From assembly GCF_001722335.1 (NCBI RefSeq), contig NZ_MIHA01000002.1, positions 62,001-126,000 on the forward strand: a stretch of DNA of 64,000 bases, read 5' to 3'. The notes under the pieces are model-generated. The model ran no database searches. It was given only the letters and a program-made list of their open reading frames with translations, and had not been told where the DNA came from. This document shows, piece by piece, positions 1 to 8,802 of the stretch. Each line of letters opens with the position of its first letter. Position 1 is the first letter of the stretch. The stretch comes from Mycolicibacterium flavescens. Lineage in GTDB: Bacteria; Actinomycetota; Actinomycetes; Mycobacteriales; Mycobacteriaceae. The position numbers were made by a program, and so were the translations under genes.

Positions 1-2513
1 TGCAGAAGTGCATCCGCACCCCCGACATCGACGAGGTCGGCATCACCACCCGGCACAACACGTTCTTCCAGATGGCCGGCAACTTCTCGTTCGGCGACTA
101 CTTCAAGAAGGGCGCGATCGAGTTCGCCTGGACCCTGCTGACCAACCCGGTCGACGCGGGGGGCTACGGGTTCGACCCGGAGCGGCTGTGGGCGACGGTG
201 TATCTCGACGACGACGAGGCGATCACGCTGTGGCAGGAGGTCGCCGGGCTGCCGGCCGAGCGGATCCAGCGGCGCGGGATGGCCGACAACTACTGGTCGA
301 TGGGTATTCCCGGACCGTGCGGCCCGTCGTCGGAGATCTACTACGACCGCGGCCCCGAGTACGGCGTCGAGGGTGGCCCCGAGGCCAACGAGGACCGGTA
401 CATCGAGATCTGGAACCTCGTGTTCATGCAGAACGAGCGCGGCGAGGGCACCTCCAAGGAGGACTTCGAGATCCTCGGTCCGCTGCCGCGCAAGAACATC
501 GACACCGGTATGGGCGTCGAGCGGGTGGCCTGCCTGCTGCAGGGCGTCGACAACGTCTACGAGACCGACCTGGTGCGCCCGGTCATCGACCTGGTCGCCG
601 GGATCGCGCCGCGCGGGTACGGGCAGGGCAGCCACACCGACGACGTGCGCTACCGCATCATCGCCGACCACAGCCGCACCTCGGCGATCATCATCGGCGA
701 CGGAGTGAGCCCCGGCAACGAGGGCCGCGGCTACGTGCTGCGCCGACTGCTGCGCCGGATCATCCGCGCCGCCAAACTGCTCGGTGTCGAACAACCGATC
801 ATGGCCGAACTGATGACCACCGTGCGCGACGCCATGGGGCCGTCCTACCCCGAACTGGTCACCGACTTCGACCGCATCCAGCGCATCGCGGTGGCCGAGG
901 AGACCGCGTTCAACCGCACGCTGGCCTCGGGTTCGCGGTTGTTCGACGAAGCCGCCGGGGCGACGAAGGCCAAGGGGGCGACGGTGCTCTCGGGCTCCGA
1001 CGCGTTCACGCTGCACGACACCTACGGCTTTCCGATCGAACTCACCCTGGAGATGGCGGCCGAGCACGGCCTGACCGTCGACGAGGAAGGCTTCCGCGGC
1101 CTGATGGCCGAGCAGCGGGCGCGTGCCAAGGCCGACGCCGCCGCGCGCAAGCAGGCGCACTCGGACCTGTCCGCGTACCGCGACCTGGTCGACGCGGGTC
1201 CCACCGAGTTCACCGGTTTCGACGAGCTGTCCTCCGAGGCAAGGATTCTCGGGATCTTCGTCGACGGTGAACGGGTGCCGGTGGTCTCCCATGACAGCGG
1301 CGGGCCGGCACCCGACCGCGTCGAGTTGATCCTCGACCGCACCCCCTTCTACGCCGAGTCCGGCGGCCAGATCGCCGACGAGGGTGCGATCTCCGGCGCG
1401 GGTACCTCCAGCGCCGCCAAGGCCGCGGTGACCGACGTGCAGAAAATCGCCAAGACGCTGTGGGCGCACCGCGTGCGCGTCGAATCCGGCGAGTTCGTCG
1501 AAGGTGACACCGTCGTCGCCGCGGTCGATCCGCGCTGGCGGCACGGCGCCACCCAGGGGCACTCGGGAACCCACATGGTGCACGCCGCACTGCGAGAGGT
1601 GCTGGGGCCCAACGCTGTCCAGGCCGGCTCCCTGAACCGGCCCGGCTATCTGAGGTTCGACTTCAACTGGCAGGGGGCTCTGTCGGAGGACCAGCGCAGC
1701 CAGATCGAAGAGGTCACCAACCAGGCCGTCGAAGCCGACTACGAGGTCAACACGTTCACCACGCAGCTGGAGAAGGCCAAGGCGATGGGCGCCATGGCGC
1801 TGTTCGGTGAGCAGTACCCCGACCAGGTCCGCGTGGTCGAGATCGGCGGCCCGTTCTCAATCGAGCTGTGCGGCGGCACCCACGTGCACAACTCCGCGCA
1901 GATCGGGCCGGTGACGATCCTCGGCGAGTCCTCGGTCGGTTCGGGGGTGCGCCGCGTGGAGGCCTACGTCGGTCTGGACTCGTTCCGCCACCTGGCCAAG
2001 GAACGGGCGCTGATGGCCGGGCTGGCGTCGACGTTGAAGGTGCCCTCCGAGGAGGTGCCGGCCCGGGTGGCCAACCTCGTCGAACGGCTGCGGTCCGCCG
2101 AGAAGGAACTGGACCGGCTCCGGCTGGCGAACGCGCGCGCCGCGGCGGTGAATGCCGTGGCCGGAGCGGAACTTGTCGGTAAAGTCCGACTGGTGGCGCA
2201 GCGGATGGCCGGCGGGATGTCGGCTGGGGACCTGCGCACGCTCGTCGGCGACATCCGCGGCAAACTCGGCAGCGATCCGGCCGTGGTGGCGTTGATCGCC
2301 GAGGGCGACGAGGACAGCGTGCCGTTCGTGGTGGCCGTCAACGCGGCCGCGCAGGACCTCGGGTTGCGCGCCAACGATCTGGTCAAGACGCTGGGCGCGG
2401 CGGTCAACGGCCGCGGCGGCGGAAAGGCCGATCTGGCGCAGGGTTCCGGCAAGGGGGCGGCGGGGATCGACGCGGCACTGGCCGCGCTCCGCGCAGAGAT
2501 CGACCGGAGCTGA
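1..2513 (+). CDS. alaS: Alanine--tRNA ligase, 5' truncated
   Basis: This is the C-terminal ~837 residues of alanyl-tRNA synthetase, read from position 3; the true start lies upstream of the window. The enzyme charges tRNA-Ala in the cytosol and edits mischarged Ser/Gly. The remaining aminoacylation core is seen in [20 protein letters not shown] at the left edge. The editing domain has its zinc-ligand motifs HSGTHMVH (about 1561-1584) and CGGTH (1869-1883). The C-terminal DHHA1 part ends in [10 protein letters not shown]. The stop at 2511 is followed 4 nt later by ruvX, as in other mycobacteria where alaS leads the ruvX-mltG-aroE run. No internal lesion is seen. Confidence 0.97.
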   Translation, partial: QKCIRTPDIDEVGITTRHNTFFQMAGNFSFGDYFKKGAIEFAWTLLTNPVDAGGYGFDPERLWATVYLDDDEAITLWQEVAGLPAERIQRRGMADNYWSMGIPGPCGPSSEIYYDRGPEYGVEGGPEANEDRYIEIWNLVFMQNERGEGTSKEDFEILGPLPRKNIDTGMGVERVACLLQGVDNVYETDLVRPVIDLVAGIAPRGYGQGSHTDDVRYRIIADHSRTSAIIIGDGVSPGNEGRGYVLRRLLRRIIRAAKLLGVEQPIMAELMTTVRDAMGPSYPELVTDFDRIQRIAVAEETAFNRTLASGSRLFDEAAGATKAKGATVLSGSDAFTLHDTYGFPIELTLEMAAEHGLTVDEEGFRGLMAEQRARAKADAAARKQAHSDLSAYRDLVDAGPTEFTGFDELSSEARILGIFVDGERVPVVSHDSGGPAPDRVELILDRTPFYAESGGQIADEGAISGAGTSSAAKAAVTDVQKIAKTLWAHRVRVESGEFVEGDTVVAAVDPRWRHGATQGHSGTHMVHAALREVLGPNAVQAGSLNRPGYLRFDFNWQGALSEDQRSQIEEVTNQAVEADYEVNTFTTQLEKAKAMGAMALFGEQYPDQVRVVEIGGPFSIELCGGTHVHNSAQIGPVTILGESSVGSGVRRVEAYVGLDSFRHLAKERALMAGLASTLKVPSEEVPARVANLVERLRSAEKELDRLRLANARAAAVNAVAGAELVGKVRLVAQRMAGGMSAGDLRTLVGDIRGKLGSDPAVVALIAEGDEDSVPFVVAVNAAAQDLGLRANDLVKTLGAAVNGRGGGKADLAQGSGKGAAGIDAALAALRAEIDRS

Positions 2514-2517
2514 CCGA

Positions 2518-3063
2518 GTGGTCCACACCGACGACCGCCTGCCGGATCGGCCGGGGAGTTCACTGAACCCACCCGATCCGGGCCGGGGCCGTCGGGTCGG
2601 CATCGACGTCGGCACCGTGCGCATCGGCGTGGCCGCCAGCGATCCCGACGCGATCCTGGCCACCCCCGTGGAGACCGTGCGCCGCGAGCGCACCGGTCGG
2701 CACCTGCGCCGACTCACCACCCTGATCAAAGACCTCGACGCGGTCGAGGTCGTGGTCGGGTTGCCGCGCACGCTCGCCGACCGCTCCGGGTCCTCGGCCC
2801 AGGACGCCGTCGCGCTGGCCGACGCGCTGGCCGGGCGGATCGCGCCCACGCCGGTGCGGTTGGCCGACGAACGGCTCACCACCGTGGTGGCGCAGCGCTC
2901 GCTGCGCGAGGCCGGTGTGCGGGCCAGGGGCCAACGGTCGGTCATCGACCAGGCCGCCGCGGTCGGCATCCTGCAGAACTGGTTGGACCAACGGCGCGCC
3001 GCCGCGCGCTCGCAAGAACCGAGCGATCACGACGCCGTGCATGGAGAGGTCACAGATGACTAA
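2518..3063 (+). CDS. ruvX: Putative pre-16S rRNA nuclease / Holliday junction resolvase-like YqgF
   Basis: A 181-residue RNase H-fold protein of the YqgF/RuvX family, thought to process the 5' end of 16S rRNA. Family motifs are present in order: [12 protein letters not shown] (first acidic residue, near residue 28), [17 protein letters not shown] (second acidic residue) and [12 protein letters not shown] (third acidic residue), followed by a basic C-terminus. The GTG start lies 4 nt after the alaS stop. About 25 residues precede the conserved GIDVG strand, so a later start is possible but none is better placed. The 3' end overlaps the mltG start (ATGACTAA), indicating translational coupling. 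Confidence 0.93.
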   Translation: MVHTDDRLPDRPGSSLNPPDPGRGRRVGIDVGTVRIGVAASDPDAILATPVETVRRERTGRHLRRLTTLIKDLDAVEVVVGLPRTLADRSGSSAQDAVALADALAGRIAPTPVRLADERLTTVVAQRSLREAGVRARGQRSVIDQAAAVGILQNWLDQRRAAARSQEPSDHDAVHGEVTDD

Positions 3064-4297
3064 CCACTGGAGCCGGGAGCGCGCCGAACCCGTGGCGGTC
3101 GGTCCGCCGCGGCGCCGGATGACCCGCGCCGACCGCATCCGCGAGGCGCGCGGTCGCCGCAAACGCCGGCTGGCGGCCGGGTTCGCGGTCGCGATGCTGA
3201 TCGTGGTGGTCGTGGTCGCGGTGTTCCTCGGCTCCAAGCTGTGGCATTCGCTGTTCGGCAGCAACGACTTCAGCGGCGAAGGCCTCAACGACGTGGTCAT
3301 CCAGGTGCACGACGGCGACTCCACCACCGCGATCGGCAGGACGCTGCAGGAGAACAAGGTCGTCGCGACCGCCAGCGCGTTCGTCGACGCCGCCGAGGGC
3401 AACACCGCGATCTCCGAGATCCAACCCGGCTTCTACAAGGTGCGCACCGAGATCTCTGCCGCCAATGCCGTTGAGCGCCTGGCTGATCCGCAGAACAGGG
3501 TCGGCAAGCTCACCATCCCCGAGGGCCGGCAACTCGACGACGTCCGCGACGTCAAGACCAACGCGGTCACCGACGGGATCCTGTCGTTGATCTCGAAGGC
3601 GACATGCGTGGACCTCGACGGTGAGCGCAACTGCGTGCCCGTGGAGGCGCTGATGGAGGTCGCCTCCACCGCGACGCCGGAGGCTTTGCAGGTGCCGCAG
3701 TGGGCGAACGGTCCGGTCGTCGCGATGGGCGACGACCACCGTCGCCTCGAGGGGCTGATCGCCGCGGGCACCTGGAACATCGATCCCTCGGCGCAGGCTC
3801 AGGACATCCTGTCGAGGTTGATCTCGGCCAGCGCGTCGCAGTACGCCCAGGGCGGGCTGCTCGACACCGCGGCCGCGATGAACATGTCGCCCTACGAGAT
3901 CCTGACCGTCGGCTCGCTGGTACAGCGCGAATCCACGCCGGAGGACTTCGCCAAGGTGGCCCGGGTGATTTACAACCGGCTGGCCGAGAACCGCACCCTG
4001 GAGTTCGACTCGACGGTCAACTATCCGCTGGACCGGATCGAGGTGGCCACCACCGACGCCGACCGGGCGCAGAGCAACCCGTGGAACACCTATGTGCGCC
4101 CGGGGCTTCCGGCCACCCCGATCTGCTCACCGAGCCAGCCCGCGCTGGCCGCGGCCGAACAGCCGGCACCGGGGGACTGGCTGTACTTCGTCACCGTCGA
4201 CATGCAGGGCACGACGTTGTTCACCCGCGACTACGAGCAGCATCTGGCGAACATCGAGGTGGCCCGGCGCAACGGTGTCCTCGATTCGGCGCGATGA
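3056..4297 (+). CDS. mltG: Endolytic murein transglycosylase MltG
   Basis: A 413-residue YceG/MltG-family enzyme that cuts nascent glycan strands of peptidoglycan at the outer face of the membrane. It has a basic cytoplasmic N-terminus, one membrane segment near residues 42-62 (rich in V/A/L), a LysM-like part with [15 protein letters not shown] strands, and the catalytic domain. That domain carries SLVQRES, whose Glu is the catalytic residue, and the [16 protein letters not shown] substrate-cleft motif. The ATG at 3056 was chosen because GGAGAGG lies 6 nt upstream and because it overlaps the ruvX stop. The gene ends in an ATGA overlap with aroE. Confidence 0.93.
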   Translation: MTNHWSRERAEPVAVGPPRRRMTRADRIREARGRRKRRLAAGFAVAMLIVVVVVAVFLGSKLWHSLFGSNDFSGEGLNDVVIQVHDGDSTTAIGRTLQENKVVATASAFVDAAEGNTAISEIQPGFYKVRTEISAANAVERLADPQNRVGKLTIPEGRQLDDVRDVKTNAVTDGILSLISKATCVDLDGERNCVPVEALMEVASTATPEALQVPQWANGPVVAMGDDHRRLEGLIAAGTWNIDPSAQAQDILSRLISASASQYAQGGLLDTAAAMNMSPYEILTVGSLVQRESTPEDFAKVARVIYNRLAENRTLEFDSTVNYPLDRIEVATTDADRAQSNPWNTYVRPGLPATPICSPSQPALAAAEQPAPGDWLYFVTVDMQGTTLFTRDYEQHLANIEVARRNGVLDSAR

Positions 4298-5070
4298 GCC
4301 GCAAGGCGGCCGTTCTGGGCAAGCCGATCGCGCATTCGCGGTCCCCGCAGCTGCATCTCGCGGCGTACTCGGCGCTCGGGCTGACCGACTGGACCTATGA
4401 GCGCATCGAATGCTCGGCCGAACAGCTGCCCGACCTGGTAGCCGGACTAGGACCGGAATGGGTCGGACTGTCGGTCACCATGCCCGGCAAGTTCGCCGCG
4501 CTCGAGGTCGCCGACGAATGCTCGGCGCGTGCGGAGCTGGTCGGCTCGGCGAACACCCTGGTGCGCACCGCCTCCGGCTGGCGCGCAGACAACACCGATA
4601 TCGACGGGGTGAGCGGCGCACTCGGCGATGTGTCCGCCCGGCACGGTCTGGTCATCGGGTCGGGCGGCACGGCGCCCGCGGCGATCGTCGCGCTGGCCGA
4701 ACGCGGCGTGCAGCGGATCACGGTCACCGCGCGCAACCCGGACAAGGCCGCGCCTCTGGTCGATCTCGCGACGCGGCTCGGTACCGAGGCCCGATGGGTG
4801 GCGCTGGGAACGCCGACGACCGACGTCGACGTCGCCGTGAGCACCGTCCCCGCCGACGTGGCCGCGCAGTACGCCGACTCCGTGTCGGTCCCGGTCCTGC
4901 TCGACGCGATCTACGATCCCTGGCCGACGCCGTTGGCCGCGGCGGTGCAGAACGCGGGCGGGCGGGTGATCAGCGGTCTGCAGATGCTGCTGCACCAGGC
5001 CTTCGCGCAGGTCGAACTCTTCACCGGAATGCCCGCGCCGAAAGAGGCGATGGCAGCGGCACTGCGGTGA
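4294..5070 (+). CDS. aroE: Shikimate dehydrogenase
   Basis: A 258-residue AroE, which reduces 3-dehydroshikimate to shikimate with NADPH (chorismate pathway). Visible motifs are the shikimate-binding SRSP near residue 14, VTMPGK with the catalytic Lys near residue 67, SANTLV, DNTDIDG, a Rossmann glycine-rich loop GSGGTAPA, and the C-terminal GLQMLLHQA helix. The ATG overlaps the mltG stop (ATGA), so the gene is the fourth in a coupled alaS-ruvX-mltG-aroE unit. The other shikimate genes (aroC, aroK, aroB, aroQ) resume 48 kb downstream, on the far side of the ESX island. Confidence 0.95.
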   Translation: MSRKAAVLGKPIAHSRSPQLHLAAYSALGLTDWTYERIECSAEQLPDLVAGLGPEWVGLSVTMPGKFAALEVADECSARAELVGSANTLVRTASGWRADNTDIDGVSGALGDVSARHGLVIGSGGTAPAAIVALAERGVQRITVTARNPDKAAPLVDLATRLGTEARWVALGTPTTDVDVAVSTVPADVAAQYADSVSVPVLLDAIYDPWPTPLAAAVQNAGGRVISGLQMLLHQAFAQVELFTGMPAPKEAMAAALR

Positions 5071-5088
5071 CGGCCCGATTTGAATCGG

Positions 5089-6225
5089 ATGGCCCCGTCC
5101 GCCGTTAGTAGAGGTGTGAACTCAACGTGCAGGACCGCTCTGTCGGTGACCGCGGCTGTGACCCTCTCCGCGGCACTTCCCATCGCACCGCCGGCTGCCC
5201 ACGCCTCGACACCGCAGTATCTGGGTCAGTGGCAGGCGCCGCGCGGCGCGGTGTTCGACAACACCGTGATCGGCGGCCTGTCGGGGATCAGCTACGACCC
5301 GGAGCGCGACGTGTACTACACGATCAGCGACAACAAGGCCGAGCGCGGGGAGGTCCGCTTCTACCGTGTGGCGCTGGGCATCTCTGAGCGCGGTGTCGAC
5401 AGCGGCCACTTTCTCAGCACGCAGCCTCTGCTTGACGTGGCCGGAAACCCGTTCAGTTCCAACGACATCGAGGCGCGTCCACCGGTGCTGGCGCCCGACG
5501 CCGAGGCGATCGCGTTCGACCGTGCCCGCGGCCAGCTGTACTGGGCGTCCGAAGGGTTCGTCAGCGACGGTCCCGCCGCGGTGTTGCAGCCCTGGATCAG
5601 GATCGCCAGCCTCGACGGCAGGTACCGAGGGGAATTCGTCCTGCCGCCGACGTTCGCCCTGACAGCCGAGGAGACCAGCGGTCCGCGCCCCAACGGCGTT
5701 CTCGAGGGATTGTCTCTGACGCCCGACGGTCGCTACCTGTTCGCGGCCATGGAGTACCCGCTGTACCAGGACGGCCCCGTCGCGGATGAGGGAGCAGGCG
5801 CGCAGATCCGCATCACCAAGTTCGACGTCGAAACGAAAACCGCTGTCGCGCAGTATGTCTATCAGGTGGAGCGCGGGGCGCCGCGAACACGGCAGAACGG
5901 TGTGTCCGACATTCTGGCGCTCTCGGACAGCTCGCTGCTCGTCATCGAACGCGCAGCCAATCTTCCCGATGCCGTCGCGGTCACGCTCCACCGCGCCGAC
6001 GTCGGCCTGGCCACCGACGTGCTGGGGATGTCCTCGTTGGGCGCGGTCACGCCGATGGTGAAGTCACCGGCCGTCGACCTCACCGCCGTCGTCTCCCCGC
6101 TCGACAACATCGAAGGAATCACCCTGGGTCCGGTGCTGCCCGACGGCCGACAGACCGTGGTGCTGGTCAGCGACGACAACTTCCAGCCCTTCGAAGTGAC
6201 CCAGTTCCTGGCGTTCGCGCTGTGA
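5089..6225 (+). CDS. Exported esterase-like activity of phytase domain protein
   Basis: A secreted beta-propeller-like protein of the 'esterase-like activity of phytase' family; the physiological substrate is unknown. A signal peptide is visible: a short basic start, a hydrophobic core (LSVTAAVTLSAAL) and an AHA cleavage site. The mature part contains family patterns such as GLSGISYDPERDVYYTISDNK, NDIEARPPV, LAPDAEAIAFD, GVLEGLSLTPDGRYL, and near the C-terminus DNIEGITLG and VLVSDDNF. The start is uncertain: ATG 5089, TTG 5080 and GTG 5116 all keep a signal peptide and none has a well-spaced ribosome site. The gene follows aroE by 18 nt and runs into the next gene with a GTGA overlap. Confidence 0.82.
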   Translation: MAPSAVSRGVNSTCRTALSVTAAVTLSAALPIAPPAAHASTPQYLGQWQAPRGAVFDNTVIGGLSGISYDPERDVYYTISDNKAERGEVRFYRVALGISERGVDSGHFLSTQPLLDVAGNPFSSNDIEARPPVLAPDAEAIAFDRARGQLYWASEGFVSDGPAAVLQPWIRIASLDGRYRGEFVLPPTFALTAEETSGPRPNGVLEGLSLTPDGRYLFAAMEYPLYQDGPVADEGAGAQIRITKFDVETKTAVAQYVYQVERGAPRTRQNGVSDILALSDSSLLVIERAANLPDAVAVTLHRADVGLATDVLGMSSLGAVTPMVKSPAVDLTAVVSPLDNIEGITLGPVLPDGRQTVVLVSDDNFQPFEVTQFLAFAL

Positions 6226-6755
6226 CCGGCAGGAAGTTCGCGGGCGGGCCGTACGGGAACCGGGTCCAGGAGTCGGCGCGCGAGTGGCAGTCACTTCAAC
6301 TCGCCGTGTTGGGCTTTGTCGGCCTGTGCGGTGTTCTCAGCGGCGACGTTTCGGGCCGCACCCGTCCGAACTGGTTGCAGGAGGCCGGCGCGATGGCGGC
6401 GTTCGCCGGCTTCGCGATGGCCGTCGCGGCAATCCTTCTGGTCGCAACCGTCGCGCACCCCGTGATCACGCAGCCCCGGACCAGTGCCGCGGCCATCTCG
6501 CGACTTCGGGTGGGGATCGCTCTCACGTTCGCCGCAGCCGCGCTGACTGCGGTGGCCGCGTTGACCTGGTGGTGGCCGCAACCGGGCAGCCCGGCGCCGA
6601 GTGCACCCAGGATCGAGGTGACGACATCGCAAGGTTCTGTGTGCGGGTCCCCGGTGCCCGGTCGCAGCGATGCGGTCGCTCTGGAAGCCGACGGTGAGCA
6701 GATCGTCATTCCGCTGCGACGGTTACTCGCCCTCGACGTGGTCGAGAGCTGTTGA
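6222..6755 (+). CDS. Small membrane protein of unknown function
   Basis: A 177-residue protein starting with GTG that overlaps the stop of the preceding gene (GTGA). It has three hydrophobic segments: around residues 24-42 (LQLAVLGFVGLCGVL), 56-80 (AAFAGFAMAVAAILLVATVA) and 98-118 (IALTFAAAALTAVAALTW). These are followed by a soluble C-terminal stretch containing a possible disulfide pair (Cys in GSVCGSPV and the penultimate Cys). No family is recognised. Coupled translation with the phytase-esterase-like gene suggests a shared role at the envelope, but this is inference. The gene converges with the SUOX-fold gene on the other strand. Confidence 0.7.
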   Translation: MTGRKFAGGPYGNRVQESAREWQSLQLAVLGFVGLCGVLSGDVSGRTRPNWLQEAGAMAAFAGFAMAVAAILLVATVAHPVITQPRTSAAAISRLRVGIALTFAAAALTAVAALTWWWPQPGSPAPSAPRIEVTTSQGSVCGSPVPGRSDAVALEADGEQIVIPLRRLLALDVVESC

Positions 6756-6759
6756 GCAA

Positions 6760-7263
6760 CTACTCGGCCAGCGCAACGACGCGGATCTCGGTGAGCTGTT
6801 TGACATAGCGGGTGCCGCTGGCGTCGTCGGGCATGACCAGCGTCGGCCGGTCCAGCAGCGTTCCGTCTTCGGCCCACGCCACCATCGCGGGCCGGTGTGC
6901 GATGGTGGAGGACACGTCACCGTATGACAGAGCCGCGGTGTATCCGTCGGCGCCGACTGCGAGGATGCCGAGAGTCAAAAACGGGTGCTTGTCGGCCGGC
7001 CGCCCGATGGGTCGTGCGTCGGCGAGCATGGGTTCCAGCGGGCATGCCTGGTACACATGGCTTCGCGGGCCCGCAGGCGTCTCGAACCCGACGGTATGTG
7101 TCCCGCACGTCGGATGTGCCAGGTAGTCGGCGGTGAAGGTTCGCGGCGTCGTGACCGCGCCCGAGACGGTGACAGCGCCGCTGCTGTCGGCATCTGCGGT
7201 GCCCGCTTGACCAGACAGGATCACCGCAACCGCCAGCGCGCCGATGCTGCTTGTCGAGATCAT
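6760..7263 (-). CDS. Exported SUOX-fold (molybdopterin-binding-like) protein
   Basis: A 167-residue exported protein resembling the oxidoreductase molybdopterin-binding (SUOX) fold. Family features are VTVSGAVTTPRTFTADYL, a central YQACPLEPMLADA turn matching the 'G..L..LL' helix, VGADGYTAALSYGDV, and a C-terminal PTLVMPDD...RYVKQLTEIRVV strand pair. A signal peptide (MISTSSIGALAVAVILSG, then ADA) fixes the start at ATG 7263, which has a GAGG upstream; the reading frame is open further upstream, but that extension is not convincing. Whether it binds a cofactor is unclear because the protein is short and the usual Mo-ligating Cys is not certain. It may be a structural homologue only. Confidence 0.72.
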   Translation of the reverse strand: MISTSSIGALAVAVILSGQAGTADADSSGAVTVSGAVTTPRTFTADYLAHPTCGTHTVGFETPAGPRSHVYQACPLEPMLADARPIGRPADKHPFLTLGILAVGADGYTAALSYGDVSSTIAHRPAMVAWAEDGTLLDRPTLVMPDDASGTRYVKQLTEIRVVALAE

Positions 7264-7645
7264 CGGTGCCTCAGTTCCTAGAGACGGTGCATCTCTCGGG
7301 CCATGCACGCGTCCTGCAAGAACGCCTCGGTGCGGCGCGGTATGTGACCGGAGGGCATGCGCCAAGTCGGCACCCGGCGCAGAGTTCGCAGCGCGGCGGC
7401 TAACACACTGTGTCGCAACGGAAAAGCGCTCGTCGCCATGGCGGGCCTTCCTATCCATCGGAGTTCGTCACTGTCTACGACGACGCGTGTCGTGCTGGCG
7501 TTCGCCGATGTGTTCGCAATCACCCGTCGTGATCGCCGAGTTCTACGCCAGGGTCGCCCGTGGGCGATTTTCACTGCCATCGCGTGGAAATCGGCGAGCC
7601 GAATTGGTGCGTGATCGGGTAGTCGACAACGCTTAGCCTTCGAGG
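7264..7645. other. Intergenic region, no gene seen
   Basis: This 382-bp stretch lies between the divergent SUOX-fold and prepilin-peptidase-like genes. Short open frames exist on both strands, but none has family motifs or a ribosome site. It presumably carries the two divergent promoters; I could not place them with confidence. Confidence 0.5.
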
Positions 7646-8074
7646 GTGGGGGTGGGACTCGTCGCCGGTGCCGTCGTCTGGCTGACGGCGCTCAGCGTCT
7701 CCGATATCCGGCATCGGCGGCTGCCGAATGGGCTGACGCTGACCGGTGCCGTGGTGATCCCGGCCGTCGCGGCGTTGCACGGCAGGGGTCTGCCCGCACT
7801 GGCCGGGGCGGCCGCACTTTTTGCCGTCTACCTCACGGTGCACCTGATCGCGCCGGCGGCGCTCGGAGCCGGTGATGTGAAACTGGCGCTGGGCACCGGC
7901 GCGCTGACCGGCGCGTTCGGAATCGACGTCTGGCTGCTCGCTGCGTTCGGGGCGTCGCTCCTGTCCGCTGCCTGGGCTCTTCTACTCGTGGTCACGTACA
8001 CGAAAGGCGCGGTGCCGCATGGTGTATCGATGTGCCTGGCCACTGCGCTGACGGCGGGCTCGGCGCTGATCTAA
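7646..8074 (+). CDS. Prepilin peptidase-like A24 membrane protease
   Basis: A 142-residue type IV prepilin peptidase (A24) family protein, the short form without the N-terminal methylase domain. The two catalytic aspartates are visible: SVSDIRHRRLPN near residue 20 and GAGDVKLA (the GxGDxK motif) near residue 75. About four to five hydrophobic segments cover the rest. The start is a GTG just after a GAGG stretch. A similar small A24 protein lies near aroE in M. tuberculosis, so this gene marks the left conserved edge of the locus. Its stop overlaps the stop of the convergent DUF5336 gene by 4 nt. Confidence 0.87.
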   Translation: MGVGLVAGAVVWLTALSVSDIRHRRLPNGLTLTGAVVIPAVAALHGRGLPALAGAAALFAVYLTVHLIAPAALGAGDVKLALGTGALTGAFGIDVWLLAAFGASLLSAAWALLLVVTYTKGAVPHGVSMCLATALTAGSALI

Positions 8075-8790
8075 GCGGGTGAGGACGGCGGCGCGGACTG
8101 CCCGGACTCCGGACGGTAACGGTCCGCCGACGCGGGTGCCTGTCCGACGCTGGGCAGTCCCGAGGGCCGTGCAGCGGCCGGTCCTGCGGATTGAGAATCC
8201 GACACCGTCGGTGCGGCACGGCCGAGGTCGGCGTAGTCCGCGTACCCGGCATACTGGGCGTCGGTCGACGCTTGCGCAGCGCCGTGGCCCTGACCGTAAC
8301 CGCTGCGCGGCATCTGCTCGGTGCCGGCCTGTGCATGCTGGTCGTAATAGCTGCGGACGGCCTTGTTGTAGTAGTCGACATACGCCTCATAGCCCGCGGG
8401 TGCGGCCTGCTCGTCACCGGCGTCGCCGACCAGCAGAGCGGCCGTCGCCGCCACGGTCTGCAGCGCACCCAGCGCCACGAGCACCACCGCGACCCATCCC
8501 GGATCATCACCGCCGAGCACACTCCACAACCCGTCGAGAAATCCCAGGCCCGCCAGCACCGCAACCGCCACTGCGAGGCGGCCGACGCTCGACAACAGAC
8601 CGAACACGGCCATCAGCGCGGCGGCCGCGGCGAACCGGACCGACCACAGCGCCGCCTCACCCGGGTCGGCAAAGCCGACGCCGTAGGCGAACAGTCCCAG
8701 CACCGCGACGATGACGAGCATCATCTGCGCGCGCGGCTTGCCCGACGGCTGTCGGGTCGAAGGTGCGTAATTGTCAGGCGAATAGGCCAC
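8071..8790 (-). CDS. DUF5336 (34-kDa antigen-like) membrane protein
   Basis: A 239-residue protein resembling the mycobacterial 34-kDa antigenic protein family (DUF5336). The first ~25 residues are hydrophilic. Four hydrophobic segments follow between residues ~25 and 135 (MMLVIVAVLGLFAYGVGF, VRFAAAAALMAVFGLL, LAVAVAVLAGLGFL, WVAVVLVALGALQTVAATAALL). The C-terminal tail is long and rich in Tyr, Gln, Ala and Pro, with YVDYYNKAVRSYYDQH. The GTG start has GAGAGGAA upstream. It lies 12 nt from the 3' end of eccE and reads in the same direction, so it is probably the last gene of the eccE transcript. Confidence 0.75.
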   Translation of the reverse strand: MAYSPDNYAPSTRQPSGKPRAQMMLVIVAVLGLFAYGVGFADPGEAALWSVRFAAAAALMAVFGLLSSVGRLAVAVAVLAGLGFLDGLWSVLGGDDPGWVAVVLVALGALQTVAATAALLVGDAGDEQAAPAGYEAYVDYYNKAVRSYYDQHAQAGTEQMPRSGYGQGHGAAQASTDAQYAGYADYADLGRAAPTVSDSQSAGPAAARPSGLPSVGQAPASADRYRPESGQSAPPSSPA

Positions 8791-8802
8791 GATCAGTTCC
8801 TC

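Noticed and set aside
7244..7636. 130-residue frame between the SUOX-fold and prepilin-peptidase-like genes
   Set aside because: Cys/Arg-rich with no hydrophobic or family pattern and no ribosome site; left as intergenic.
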